Assembly (NCBI GenBank): GCA_020631735.1 | Contig: CM036179.1 | Span: forward strand, 27,891,063-27,955,062 | Length of the DNA: 64,000 nt | Direction: 5' to 3' | Source of the DNA: Saccharum officinarum | Taxonomy: Eukaryota; Streptophyta; Magnoliopsida; Poales; Poaceae | Part shown: in pieces, positions 1 to 11,229 of the stretch | How positions within the stretch are numbered: position 1 is the first letter of the stretch | How the letters are laid out: each line of letters starts with the position of its first letter | Notes under the pieces: model-generated | Told to the model about the DNA's origin: nothing | The model's input: only the letters and a program-made list of their open reading frames with translations | The model's database searches: none | Position numbers and translations under genes: made by a program

Positions 1-1083
1 ACTATATAAATGAACAAAACTTCCTTTTCCAAAGTGAACTGATCTGAAGATAATATATATCTTAGGATATAAAAGACAATATTACTGCAGTGAAATGAAC
101 AATGCAATATCTCACACTTGCTAGGTTACCAAGTATGATTAGCTAGTTGGATAAGAAATTATTTCCTTTTTCGCGATTCACCTGTAGAGAGGGATCCAAA
201 TTAAATAGACAATTGATGTATACATTGCTGATGCGACACTTAGGATAGCACGCCATCATGGAAGAGACAATGCTAGTGAGACTATATTCCCCACACATGG
301 AGAAAACTACATCAAACCAAACATAATTACAAAAGTATTGGTGATTCTATGACTGAGAATTCGAGATCGAAAAGGAGGGTACACGTACCTGTCGTTGTCA
401 GGACGATGGCGAGGTATTCGACGATGGCGGCGAGGTCTGGCGAGGTATTGGAAGACAACGGGGAGCCCATACTTGCCGATGGAGATAACGATGGCCGTGG
501 CCTCTAATCGGTGCTTGGACCCCGGGCCTATGGGCGCCCCAAACTCCTTGGCCATCACTGCCCCTCTGTCATGGTCCGCTGCCGCAGGCACCGGCACGGC
601 AAGGTACCACATCCACGTGCGCCGGCGCTGGGCAAGAGGAAGAGGCAACAAAGATCTGTCGGTGGCGGCGTCTGCGCACTAGACAGGGAGAGGACAAAGC
701 GGAGGCGGTGACGGCGAGGCACCCAGGCGTGGCATCTATGGGCACTGCGGCCTGTGGAGAGGAAGAGGACCAAGAGATGGAGGCAGAGGCGGAGGTGGCG
801 AGGCACTCGGGCTACGCGCGCTACGGCCGGTGGAAAGGAAGAGGACGAACGGAGAGATGAGGCGGATGAAGCGAGGCCAACGATGGGCCATGAAACCACG
901 AAAGCCCAAAAACAGGGCTGCACACGCACGAACCTTTGGGCCAGCCCTCAACTGAGTAGACCAAGAAATTAAGACCGCATTTCGGTCAGAGCACCGCCAC
1001 GCGGCAGATCTTCACCGGAGCACCGTCTGTGAACAGTAACCAGAGGCGTTCTCCTTGCGCGGAATCTAGGAGCTATATGAAGT

Positions 1084-1150
1084 TTACTATTACTATTACT
1101 ATTACTATTACTATTACTATTACTATTACTATTACTATTACTATTACTAT
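1084..1150. repeat. (ACTATT)n microsatellite
   Basis: About eleven perfect copies of the hexamer ACTATT, followed by degenerate ACTATACTACTAT copies to about 1172. Confidence 0.9.
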
Positions 1151-1831
1151 ACCACTATACTACTATACTAGCTACTAGTATTACTACTACCCCAAGGTCG
1201 GATCCAGAGTGTTAGCAGTGTTGTCACCTGACAGCAATAACCTACACAGCCCGTGCAAAGTCAGCATTATCATCTATGTGTAATAGGATAAGTAAAATAA
1301 CATCAGCGAATTGTCGAACATGCTTGAATAGCCCAGGGGTTTATGTCCGTTGCTTGATCCAAAGGTTCAGGGGTTCTAACCTGGTAAAAGGCGCGTGTTT
1401 TTTTTGCTACTTTTTCAAAATAGCTTCTTAATTGTTTCTTTTTATACCTTTCAAACCATTTTTTGTTTTTTTCTCCCTTATGAAACAGATCTTGATAAGC
1501 TTTTCATAACTACCATATATAGCTACCACAACTACGCCTACGACGATGACGACAACTACGACTACTTGCCATACTCATATAGCTGTACTCTTATGCTTAG
1601 ATTACAATAACTATACTCTTATGCTTAGAATAGCTATACTACTTCCCATTCTCATATAGTTACTATGGCTACGACGATGACGACAACAACTGCTGCTGCT
1701 CTTATACTCTTATTATACTCTTATAGCCGATTAACTTATCATTTGTGAGTGAGGATAGCTTGTTAAGTGTTAATTGTAGTAGGCGCATCAACATAGTACT
1801 CGATTATATAAATCCGCTCTAGAGGTGGATA

Positions 1832-2040
1832 TCGAGCTAGCTCAGCTCGGCTCGGTCCAGCTCGAGCTAGCTCGGGGACTCGTTAAGCCAATGGAGCTAG
1901 AGTGTTGGCTCAGCTTGGCTCGTTTGCCACCTCGAGCTGTCTCGTTATCTCTAACGACCTAAAATACAAGCTCGGCTCATTAGACAAAATACTCAGCCGA
2001 GTTGTACGTGAGTTGAGCAAGCTAACGAGCTTCGAGTTTT
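1832..2040. repeat. Degenerate AGCTCG-rich low-complexity tract
   Basis: Repeated AGCTCG / GCTCGGCTCG words occur throughout, with no fixed period. It reads as decayed simple sequence. There is no open frame through it. Confidence 0.5.
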
Positions 2041-2553
2041 TCGTCTAGCCCTAATCCACCTTGATCCGATCCGTTTTCATCCCTATCAGCTCTATAGTCC
2101 ATTGTAGGGGAGTGGGCGAAGTGAATCATTGATGACATAAATCTTTTTCCATATGAATAAATCTCATATTTGTTTTGTTCATATGATTTTTTCTAGATTG
2201 ACCCAATTTTCCATAAATTTATTGGCCTATTATAACATATGTATATGTATTTCATCGATTTGATCCAAATTTGGAGACCTCGATAACTACCAAATTTTGG
2301 TAATCTAATTTTTTTGAGCAAATTTCAAAATCTACAAATGCTGCTGTCATCATCAATCCGAAAAGACCCTGGCGGCCTGCCTTCCAGCGAAAACAAAGCA
2401 GGAAGCGCCAAATACCCCGCGTTTTTTTTCCTAAACATTTTTTGCCGCCCTATACCACCGCGCCTGCCCCCTCCAAAACCCAATTAACACCGCCATTCTA
2501 ATCTAATCACCAGGGGACATGGCTGCTGCCAGTTAGGTTTTCAAAGGGTAGTA

Positions 2554-2848
2554 GATGGCGACCTCCCCGGCGGCCGCGGCAACAACGGAGATGGAGCGGC
2601 AACCCGCGCGATGACGGCTACCCCAGGGTACACGACGCCGACGCCAGCACCAGCGCGCGCGAGGCGGCCGCTAGCATCCACGACGACGAGACACGGGGCC
2701 ACGGCGGCGCTTTTCGGCGCAGGTACGACGCCGACCCCTGCTTCTTCGAGCGACCACGACGGAGAGGACGGCAGTCAAGAAACCAACAGCCGACGTCGTT
2801 CCTCAAGTCTCGGACCAAACTTCAGGCCATTCGACTCACAGCATCGGT
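2554..2848 (+). other. GC-rich exon-like segment upstream of the CACTA gene
   Basis: A GC-rich stretch follows AT-rich DNA and ends in a good donor (CAGCATCG|GTAAGATT, about 2848). An ATG at 2611 gives an open frame to the donor, rich in Ala, Thr, Pro and Arg. If spliced to the acceptor at 3437 its phase does not match the frame of the main gene, so it is more likely 5' UTR or a differently spliced exon than coding sequence. Confidence 0.3.
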
Positions 2849-3451
2849 AAGATTCAGTGTACTGATATAATCATGTTGTGGTTCAGTGAACTGATTTCTG
2901 CTGTGTACACTGCGCTTAACGCCTACTAGTTTTGTCTGTTTACTGGTCTGTTCAACTTTTGATCGATAAGCCAAATTAGTGTTGTGTTTTTAAATCATTT
3001 AATTAAATTATTGTTATTAATAATGCGAATTCTAGCTAGTGCTTGAGGCATCTTAACTGTATTTGTTTTGTACTTGTTTGTTCTATCATGAACCAGAAAC
3101 TTATTCTTATTAATATTGGGAATTCTTTAGGTGAGTAGTGAATAGAAATATTGGGCTTGATCGGCTGTGATATTTTTAGGCTGTAGGTGCATGCTAGCTG
3201 TTATAGGAACAGTAACAATCTATTTGGTGTTTGCAGGCCATTTTCTATGCCATATACTATGATTTGAATGTTAAATTGTTTTTTTTTTGTATTTGTGATA
3301 GTAAGCAATTAAAATTTTACTCGCTTGCAAAGACAGCTAGCAGGTTGGGATTTAATCTTGTTCATTAGTGTACTCAAATAAAATTTTCAGTTTCCATTCA
3401 ACTATGTCATCCAAGTATGTATGAATGTGTTTAACAGGAAAAAATACTGTG

Positions 3452-6402
3452 ATGTCATCGAAAGAAACAGAATCTTGGACTCTATATTTTCGTCTCATAG
3501 GTGCACCACCTGAGCAGGATATTGCTGAAATTGAATTAGAGAGGCGTGAACTCACGTTTGGAAACTTGTTCACAATGAAATCACGTTTAGGTTACAATAT
3601 GAGGGACTTCTTATACTATAAGAAACGAAGTGGTAATAATGTAGCAACACTTTGTGAAATTCAAACGGAATTGGATGCAAGTGGAATGATAACATTGAAC
3701 GATGAGGAGAGAGAAGTCAGATTAGTATTGAGCACGGATAGAATAACCGAGCGAAATGTATCCATAACTCCCATGAAACTACCTCCGGGTACAGCATTTT
3801 ATGAGGACGAATTCACAAATGAGCCACTTGATGACTACAAGGACTGGCTTGCAGAACTGCATGCGAACAACCAAGGCCGTGGTAAGTTAAGTTGCTGCAC
3901 TAGTGTCCATAACTGCATCTTAATTCATTGGTAGCCAATTCAATAATATAAGCATGTTTCCAGAACTTTGTGATACATTCAGGGAAGATACAGTCAAAGC
4001 ATACAGCCAATGGTTACATCTCGAAGGACAACTTGATGACATCGGTAATATAATATCCCTCTCCAAGTTATAAATCAATTTAACAGTTCTTTATATACCA
4101 ATTTTAACTTATGCTCTATTATTGGCAGAGGCATATGCAGAGCTCCCTAGCACTCAGTCAAGTCAATCTAGCAATCCAACACCACCGGTGCAGCGGCCAA
4201 GTCATGCTCGTCGTGAAAAACAATTGGTCAATGATGGTAAGAATTTTTTTTGGAAAACATTATTATAAGGTGCAATTATATTCCACAAGATTAACAGGAA
4301 CATTTATTAAATTCCATTGTATGTCATTTTAAAGGGCGACGTGGCAGTGAAAAGAGGAAGTTTAAAGGACGTGGGCCCATCAAAGGTTTAACTGTATCCA
4401 ACAAAAGAGCTAGGCAGGGCACTATGAAATTGGATGTTGAATTCTCTAGAATGGGAGGACCTATTGGTGGTAACCAACGGTCTTTTGTTGATGAAGTGGT
4501 AGTATATACAAGGAGAAGTGCTCCACTTATTGGAGTGAGAAAGTGGAAAGACATCGATGTTGAAGTTAAAAAGAAGATAGCATCTGACGTAATGGTAAGC
4601 TTCACATATTTTTGGTCTGTTCCAATCTTATTTGTGAAATAATGTAAGAACTGACCTCGTTTGTGTATTTGTTTTTTCAACAGGAAAAGTGGGACCTTGA
4701 GGATACTTTGGAAAACAAGAAAAAAATATGGGCCATCGCTAATGAGCGCTACAAAGGATGGCGCTCAACATTTAGTGCAACTTACAGGGCTTACGACACT
4801 TATGATGAGAGAATGAGACATAAGCCCGAAGACCTGCACATTGTTGAATGGCACTATCTAGTGTTGTATTTCGGCACAGAGGAATTCCAGGTTTGATGCC
4901 ATTTATTATTTTTCTTACCAATTGCACTTGCAGAGATAAATGTTTTCTTCGGAGCACTGTTTTTTAATACAAACATAACATGCAGAAACTTAGCAACAAG
5001 AATTCTCAAAACCGTTCGCTTGCCCAAACAAAGCATATGATGGGATCAAAGCCTTTCGCTCAGTGCAGCTATGAACTGGTAATGACTTGAGAAGCACTAT
5101 CAATGTTTTCTTACCTGATGAAATATTTATTTGTTTCATTCTTGCCAAAATTAGAGAGACCTAGAAACTGGTGAAGAGCCAAATGATGTGGATCTTTGGG
5201 TGAAAACGCACAGTAAGGGAGGGAAATGGACAAACGATGCATCTAAGGCTGTCTATGTGCGTATATAATTGTTTCTACAACCCTTACTAAATGATTCATA
5301 GTATTGCTCTTTGTTTCCAGTTTTTGTTTAACAAAGTTTGCCTGTCTTCTTTGTGTTAGGAAACTGCTTGTAGCAAAATTGCAGAGAAGGAAACAGAGTC
5401 ACCAGATAGCTTTATTCCTTCAGTAGAGAGAAACCTTATTTTCCAGGAAGCATACAAGCAAACTACTAGATCTAAATCATCCAAGGTTCATGGTAATGGG
5501 TATTTGGCAAGGTATCCAAGTAGAAGGCAGCTAATGACTGAACGTTTTGAGGACCAGGCCCGTTCTGAAACGGCATCCCATATGGAAACTGAAGAGTTGA
5601 AGGCTTCGCTTGAGAAGGTGCAAGAACAACTTCAAAGCCAAGTTGCTGAAAGGGAAGCCGAGAAGGAGGAACATAGGCGTCAGATGGAAGAATTGCAGAA
5701 AGCAAGGGAGGCTGATAAAGAACTACTTAGGCAAGAGTTTATGTCAATGCTAGCAGCACAAAGGCAAGGACCATCACCGCAGGTAATAGTATTGTAACAT
5801 TTGAACTTGCATATTTATCAAGTTAGTAGGTTTGTTTTTTGATAGGTTTTTTTGCTGTATTCACTTGAGAGTCATCACCATAATATGCTTGCTCAAACTG
5901 AACATAAGAAGATTAAGCAATTAAGTTCTTGTCTACGGGAGCTAAGTTGTAGTAATAAAAAATTTTAAATGCAGGTTAACCAAGCTGCCATCGAAACAGC
6001 AGCCAACGAAATAGCAGCCAATGAAACAGCAGGCAATGAAACACCCTCAATTGTTCGTGAACCAATCTTGACTGAAAGAGAAGAAACAACACAAGAGAAT
6101 GAAGCACCATTAGATCAGGTTATTTCAGATTGAAAATTGATTACAGCCATAATGAATTAGTGCATGGTATGAGAGTCCTAATATTTTTCATGTAATTTTT
6201 TGAGTTGCAAAATAACCTACAAGTGAAGCAGAAAGGACAAGTCACAACTTCGACACCTGCAGGTAACATGGTCCGCACCACTAGAGGCAGTCTTAACCGA
6301 AATCAATCACAAAACAAAGAAGGGAATGGTACACCGAATTTTATTACTTCAAAACATTTGTCTGATGCTGTGGCAAAGAGACGATCAGCCAAAAAGAATT
6401 GA
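3452..6402 (+). CDS. Plant transposase, Ptta/En/Spm type (Transposase_24), ten exons
   Basis: Exons I can place: 3452-3881, 3964-4044, 4129-4236, 4335-4594, 4684-4890, 4986-5078, 5155-5256, 5360-5782, 5975-6118 and 6232-6402. All internal borders are GT/AG. The phases agree and the sum is 2019 bp, giving 672 aa with no stop or frameshift. Residues about 1-145 resemble the PB1-like region seen in plant transposons. The middle (exons 4-7) matches the Transposase_24 pattern: basic KRKFKGRGPIKG, then EKWDLEDTLENKK, SNKNSQNRSLAQTKHMMGSK and LWVKTHSKGGKW. A long Glu/Gln/Lys coiled coil follows in exon 8, a TAANEIAANETAGNET repeat in exon 9, and a basic tail KRRSAKKN. In this family the protein is an accessory DNA-binding factor of CACTA elements, acting in the nucleus. 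ATG 3452 is chosen because the acceptor at 3437 precedes it; a further upstream exon is possible. Confidence 0.82.
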
Positions 6403-8040
6403 ATGTACGCTTTGTTTTTCCTATGACGTTCGCATTGTCCTTATGATCATGTGATTTGCAATGTCTCTTTACTGAATAGCCTATGGCAACATTGCCAATG
6501 TTCTTTATTTCAGGACGAATGTAGAGTTTCAGTGTTGGGATGGTCCAAATCAGGCACATGTAAGGTAAAATTCCTTCTTATGCTTTTCAATAACTTATGC
6601 CTTTTGATATGTGCTTTGCTTGTCACCATCTATGTTTCTGAATGACTGTGGGCACTATGCTATTGAGCTAAGATGTGCCCTGTAAAATAGTACCAATGGT
6701 TCTAGATAACTTGTGCCCTTTTATTTTCTTTGTTTGTGAACATCACTAGCTCTTAGTCATTGTGACTATGTTATTGTTGTGAACACCTGACCTGCACCTG
6801 CTTCTTATTATGTGCTTAAATTTTGGCATATCTCATCTGACCTGCACTAAGATGGGAGACACCATTGGATGGTTCTAATGCTTTAAGCACTAGATTCATG
6901 ATAAATAGAAATTAACAAGCTCTGATTGAGGAATTCTAAACTAGCATGTACTTTATCTCTTGTTTGTATCTTTGCTATTTATTTATTGTGGATTGCGGAG
7001 CTACAGGGTGGTCCCTGTGGGCCGTGGACCACCCTGCGCTCAGCCCAACCAAGGCCCATAGGTAGAGTCAGGACACGCTCAGTCGCTCAGGATCTTCAGG
7101 CTGCTGCCGTCAGTTTGTCTCCAATCATATTCTTTGCTTTCCTTCTTTCGCGTGGACAACCGTGACGCAACTGCTGCCGGCGGCGAGCACCAGTCGGCCA
7201 TCGCTAATCGGACTCTGACATCGGCATCTCCACGACGGCATATGCAAAGCAGCAGCCCAGCAGGTACTCTAAATCCTAGCGACTCCAAGACTGAACTGCT
7301 GAGCCAACGTTAAGCCTGCTGGCTGCTGCCCTACCCGTCTATGATCTATCCCTATTCTCCTTTAGTCACAACTACATACGTTTCTTCTTTTCCTTTTAGT
7401 TTCTTCAATTTCAATATATGATCGGTTGGGTGATCTGCGATCAGCACAAACAGTCAGATAGGAAAAGTGCACAAGCCATAGGGTATGCAAAACTGATTTT
7501 TTTATGCAAGTGCAACACTGAATTATTTAGAACATGTCGTTCACTACTGCCAGCTCTGTACTTTAATTGCAAACTTTTAGCTACTCAAACGTGGCTTTGA
7601 GTAGCTAAAAATTTGTAGCCTTGCATCTTTTGCTAATTAAGTCTATTGATATTTGCGTCCAGGTGCAGGCTATACAAGCGAGGCAGCGGGGAGTGTCAGG
7701 TGCAGGCTAAGGCGTTACGCTGAGTGAGGCAACATGGAGTATCCAGGTTCAGGCTACGCAAAACGCAAGTGATGAAGCTAAAGTTTGAGTGGAGCAACGA
7801 GTGATGGGATCGGCTGTAGTGGTGTAGGCATCTTATATGTTTTGGCTTAGGAACAAATGTGTTGGATATCTTTGTTTCAATAATGTGTGTATAGCATGAG
7901 TTTGAATTTGGATTGTTTAATTCTAGATGTGCACAAATTAAACAAGTTAATATTTTGGTTTAATGGCTTTATTCAAATGCTTTATTGATGTCTATTGAGT
8001 TTCTAATTAATTAATGGCGTTGCAATATTATCTAAATCGT
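6403..8040 (+). other. Non-coding 3' interior of the CACTA element
   Basis: This holds no convincing gene. A GC-richer patch at about 7000-7320 has exon-like composition. The inner part of the subterminal repeats starts after about 8050. Confidence 0.45.
7004..7036. repeat. Perfect 11-bp inverted repeat (hairpin)
   Basis: CAGGGTGGTCC (7004-7014) pairs perfectly with GGACCACCCTG (7026-7036) across an 11-nt loop. There is no T run after it and no known role. Confidence 0.75.
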
Positions 8041-8123
8041 TGTGAAAATGGCTATTGGCAACCACATTTTTCGTGGCAATATATCATATAGCAACGAACA
8101 ATCAGCGTAGCAATAGCAACCGG

Positions 8124-8458
8124 ACCTTATAGCAACGACAATGCGAACGTGGCAATTGCACATATTGCCACCGCTTCTTGGTGTTGCCACATAGGTCTTG
8201 TTGCCACACTCGTTATGCGATGCAATAGAGGCTGCACCTTATAGCAACGATAATGTCAACGTGGTAATTGCACATGTTGCCACTACTTCTTGGTGTTGCC
8301 ACATAGATCCTGTTGCCACACTCATTATGCGATGCAATAGAGGGCCACCTTATAGCAACCAAACCTTGGGCGTGGCAATTGCATATGTTGCCACCACTTC
8401 TTGGTGTTGCGACATAACCCTTGTTGCCACACGCGTTATGCATGGCAATACATTGTCT
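8124..8458 (+). repeat. Three ~112-bp tandem units, CACTA subterminal region
   Basis: Units begin with ACCTTATAGCAAC at 8124, 8236 and 8347. Each contains GTGGCAATTGCA-like, TTGCCAC, CTTCTTGGTGTTGC and a TTGCCACAC[TA]C[GA]TTATGC word. The third unit is the most diverged. Such repeated words next to a CACTA end are typical transposase-binding sites. Confidence 0.8.
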
Positions 8459-8787
8459 TGCAACACACATTCGTCGTTGCTAGTGCACCATTTGCTACGA
8501 CATGGCCAAGTTGCCATTGCAAGGTCCAGCAATGCCTAAGGCGTTGCATTAGTTGCTATTGCCACATCTATAAGCGTAGCAAAACCTTATGTTGCAACGC
8601 CTAGGTGTTGCAAATCCAAAACACATTTTGCAACGCTTCCTAGAAAAGTGTTGTCCAAAGCTTTACCCACGCAAGCGCCTGCAACGCCTCCCAACAAAAA
8701 AAAGTGTTGCTATTTCTACTATTGCAACTATTTTGGGCCTATTGCAACACTTTTCGTGCGTTGAAACAGGGTCAAAATTTAGTAGTG

Positions 8788-9349
8788 CAAACCGAAGAAC
8801 GGTGAAATTGTTTCTTGATAGAATAATCTAAGGAAAACCTAAACCCTAAAGTAGGTGGTGGCTACTGATTATATAGCCTAAGGGACGTCCAAGGATCCCT
8901 CTTCACGTCATAAACGTGTCCCAACACGTTACAAGGCCCAACGGCCCAAAAGATGGTGTCGCAGCACCCTGACAGATTCTAGACAATGACTTGTTTCTAT
9001 GATTCCTGTTGATTTAGAAGAGCTTTTGATGTGAAACTACTTGGATTGGCTTCCTTATCAAATTATCTTTCCATCTATACGTGGATCATCGAAAATGGAG
9101 TACGGATGCGTCCTGGGCATCTATTTTATTGCAGACTGGTCCTGATGGCCGAGGCAGACTCGAACTCGAATTGGACTGGGCCTCTGGCTTGGCTTGGACG
9201 TCCTTGCTGGCCTCCTAAGGTGGTGGCCAAGGAGGTGGACGTCCAAGGCCATCTCTTAGGTGTTCTCCATCTTCTTGGGGCGTGCTCTAACTTGGGTCTG
9301 GGTCCCAAGGATATATAACAAGCCCATGACGATAGTGTAGCTCTTGCCA
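8788..9349 (-). repeat. 3' LTR (partial) of the gag-only element
   Basis: This aligns by eye with 35800-36360. Shared landmarks are CCTAAAGTAGGTGGTGGCTA, TATATAGCCTAAGGGACGTC, CCCAACACGTTACAAGGCCC and GACAGATTCTAGAC. On the minus strand the LTR starts TGGCAAGAGCTACAC at 9349. About 560 of roughly 824 bp remain; the rest lies beyond the CACTA insertion. Confidence 0.78.
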
Positions 9350-10819
9350 AAAATAGCGATATAATATATTGGTGCTTTGGAGGCCTTGCCGACATGATAT
9401 TGAGATGGGACTAGATCTATTTGAAAGCTTATCAAACAAGCTTTCCATCAAGTACTCGTTGACCTCGATCGCACTCCGGATGGATGAGTTATGGCCTTCC
9501 CAATGAGGCATTGTCGGGCTGCCGACGAACCGAAAGTTCAACTTTGATGAACTTCCATTATGAAACACATTTGAACCTACAATCAAATAGTGACATGTAC
9601 ATGTGGAACCAAGTGAATTATAACCAAAGCCACTATGCAAATATAGGAACGAGTGCACCTTATAATCATTGTTCGTATCCGAAGGTGCTATGTCCTCATC
9701 ATCCTCCCCTTCTTGACAACAAACCGTCCTCGGTTTGGGATTAGATGAAGAAAACATTATTGGTAGTAGCCAACATTGCTCCCCTTCTTGAAATTTAACA
9801 TGTTTCTTTATAATAAAACTAGGGGAACTTGACATGACAAGATTATAGCAATTGCAATCCTTTGGTTGATCATACTTTTGCACCATATAAGAAGATTTTA
9901 GATTTGAACAAATATAGACATGATGCACCTTATACTCTCCTTTATAATTATATTTTCCAATAAAATGAGATGTATGTCTAGAGAACCATGGCAAATCAGC
10001 ATAGGCATAAAGTTTCTCCTCTAAAGAACTAAAATTATGCGGAACATCAAATTTAATGTAACCCAAAGTATTTAAAGAATACAATAATTTCAGCTTATCA
10101 ACTTCACTAGCGTTATGAATAACAAGTCTATTTTTAGCACAAGTGCTCATTTTTAGCACACATATAGCGTGATCATTCTTCAATGATTGCATGGGTATAA
10201 CATAAATATCATGATGCAAGTCATCTTCGTCACAAGAAACATCAAGCAAATCATCTTGTGACAAAGGTAAATCAAGCGAATGCTCCACTAAAATTTTCTC
10301 TATCATAGCATGATTGGTGGAAAAATTCAACACATCAAGAGAACTCTCATATTCTGTGAGTTTAGCATCATGGGCATTACCTTTGCTCTCATGTTCAGCA
10401 GGGGTAATAGTTGATGGTTCTGAATTTTCACATGAGGCTGTGAGCTTCTCATTTTCTGTCACGTCATCCTTGCTCTTTTCTACATTGTCCTGCAAAAGGT
10501 TAGGCATAGCAGGAGGAATAACAACCGACTCTTCCTCTAAATGGTGCACCTCATCATATGAAGTCAAAACAGGAGGTGGATTAACAAAGGTTTCTCGCAT
10601 AAGAAGTTTCATATCATTCCAAGTTTGAGGCTTATCAGAAAGATCTAAAGACTCCCACCAAGATAAAGCAGAATATCGTAAAACACTAACTGCATTTTTT
10701 ACCTTCCTCCTTGGACACATAAAGCGAGTAGCAAATATGTTGTCGATGGCAATTTCCCACTCCATGTACTCATCAGCACCTATACCATCATAAGTCGGTG
10801 GATACGAACAATCTGTCAT
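9287..10819 (-). CDS. Retrotransposon gag polyprotein
   Basis: This is a 510-aa frame from the first ATG. The N-terminal ~100 aa carry a Retrotrans_gag pattern: EYMEWEIAIDNIFATRF, then KVKNAVSVLRYSALSWWESL and TWNDMKLLMRETF. An acidic Ser/Glu-rich linker follows. The rest is the long poorly conserved region common in grass gypsy gag proteins. I see no CCHC zinc knuckle, protease or RT. The stop codon lies inside the 3' LTR, so the last ~20 residues are read from LTR sequence. Gag forms the cytoplasmic particle for reverse transcription; a gag-only element would need pol from a relative. The frame is fully open, which suggests selection or youth. Confidence 0.8.
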   Translation of the reverse strand: MTDCSYPPTYDGIGADEYMEWEIAIDNIFATRFMCPRRKVKNAVSVLRYSALSWWESLDLSDKPQTWNDMKLLMRETFVNPPPVLTSYDEVHHLEEESVVIPPAMPNLLQDNVEKSKDDVTENEKLTASCENSEPSTITPAEHESKGNAHDAKLTEYESSLDVLNFSTNHAMIEKILVEHSLDLPLSQDDLLDVSCDEDDLHHDIYVIPMQSLKNDHAICVLKMSTCAKNRLVIHNASEVDKLKLLYSLNTLGYIKFDVPHNFSSLEEKLYAYADLPWFSRHTSHFIGKYNYKGEYKVHHVYICSNLKSSYMVQKYDQPKDCNCYNLVMSSSPSFIIKKHVKFQEGEQCWLLPIMFSSSNPKPRTVCCQEGEDDEDIAPSDTNNDYKVHSFLYLHSGFGYNSLGSTCTCHYLIVGSNVFHNGSSSKLNFRFVGSPTMPHWEGHNSSIRSAIEVNEYLMESLFDKLSNRSSPISISCRQGLQSTNILYRYFWQELHYRHGLVIYPWDPDPS

Positions 10820-11040
10820 TATTAGAAGACAACAAAAGACAATAAAAAATATTATCCCTATCAAATGACTACGTGGTTATAGTGGTATCACTTTTGACAG
10901 CAAGTGGAAGCGTCTTACCAAGCTCTTACAAAGTTCTTACCAATGCAAGCAGTGGGCGGTACAACCAGCGGCTGGTTCGTGATACCTATGAGGTAGTGGT
11001 ACCGAGATTGCAAGGACCTTTTTTCTGTACTGATCTGAAG

Positions 11041-11205
<165 letters not shown>

Positions 11206-11229
11206 ATATTCTATATTGTACGCTGGGTA

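Larger units (their letters stand above)
1..2553. other. Non-coding stretch, possibly CACTA interior or its flank
   Basis: No coding region could be supported here. The DNA is AT-rich at both ends and GC-rich at about 560-900. The GC-rich part holds two diverged copies of a GAGGCAC...GGAAGAGGAC motif about 70-95 bp apart (about 715-880). A text-like match to a tRNA-type box B (GGTTCAGGGGTTCTAACCTGG split around 1365-1385) is followed by a T run but has no box A. The 5' end of the CACTA element that ends at 8787 was looked for here (CACTACTA plus subterminal TTGCAAC repeats) and not found. Confidence 0.4.
2554..8787 (+). mobile_element. CACTA (En/Spm) DNA transposon, 3' portion
   Basis: The 3' terminus is TAGTAGTG at 8780-8787, the canonical inverted CACTACTA end. 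It is preceded by a subterminal region (about 8050-8780) dense in TTGCCAC, TAGCAAC and TTGCAACG words, as expected for CACTA transposase-binding repeats. Immediately after it, at 8788, homology begins to the LTR at 35537-36360. In that uninterrupted LTR copy the same point reads TTGCAAACCG, so CAA is a plausible 3-bp target duplication. The Transposase_24 gene lies inside on the same strand. The 5' terminus is not seen and the stated start is only the first GC-rich exon-like segment. No TNP2/Transposase_21 gene is visible, so the element may be non-autonomous or may extend past the left edge. Confidence 0.72.
8788..10870 (-). mobile_element. Gag-only LTR retrotransposon fragment (TR-GAG-like)
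   Basis: On the minus strand a long gag frame (10819-9287) runs directly into a segment homologous to the LTR at 35537-36360. No protease, RT, RNaseH or integrase lies between gag and the 3' LTR. The LTR is interrupted at 8788 by the CACTA element. The 5' side fades out at about 10870-11040, before a simple repeat, and no 5' LTR is seen. Gag without pol fits the TR-GAG class of non-autonomous elements, but a deletion of pol in this copy would look the same. Confidence 0.65.

Noticed and set aside
555..951. Minus-strand Ser/Arg/Pro-rich frames
   Set aside because: Low-complexity GC-rich DNA with internal duplication. No homology recognised and no splice support.
1330..1395. Possible tRNA-derived SINE (GGTTCAGGGGTTCTAACC near a T run)
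   Set aside because: Only a box B-like word. No box A upstream and no target duplication.
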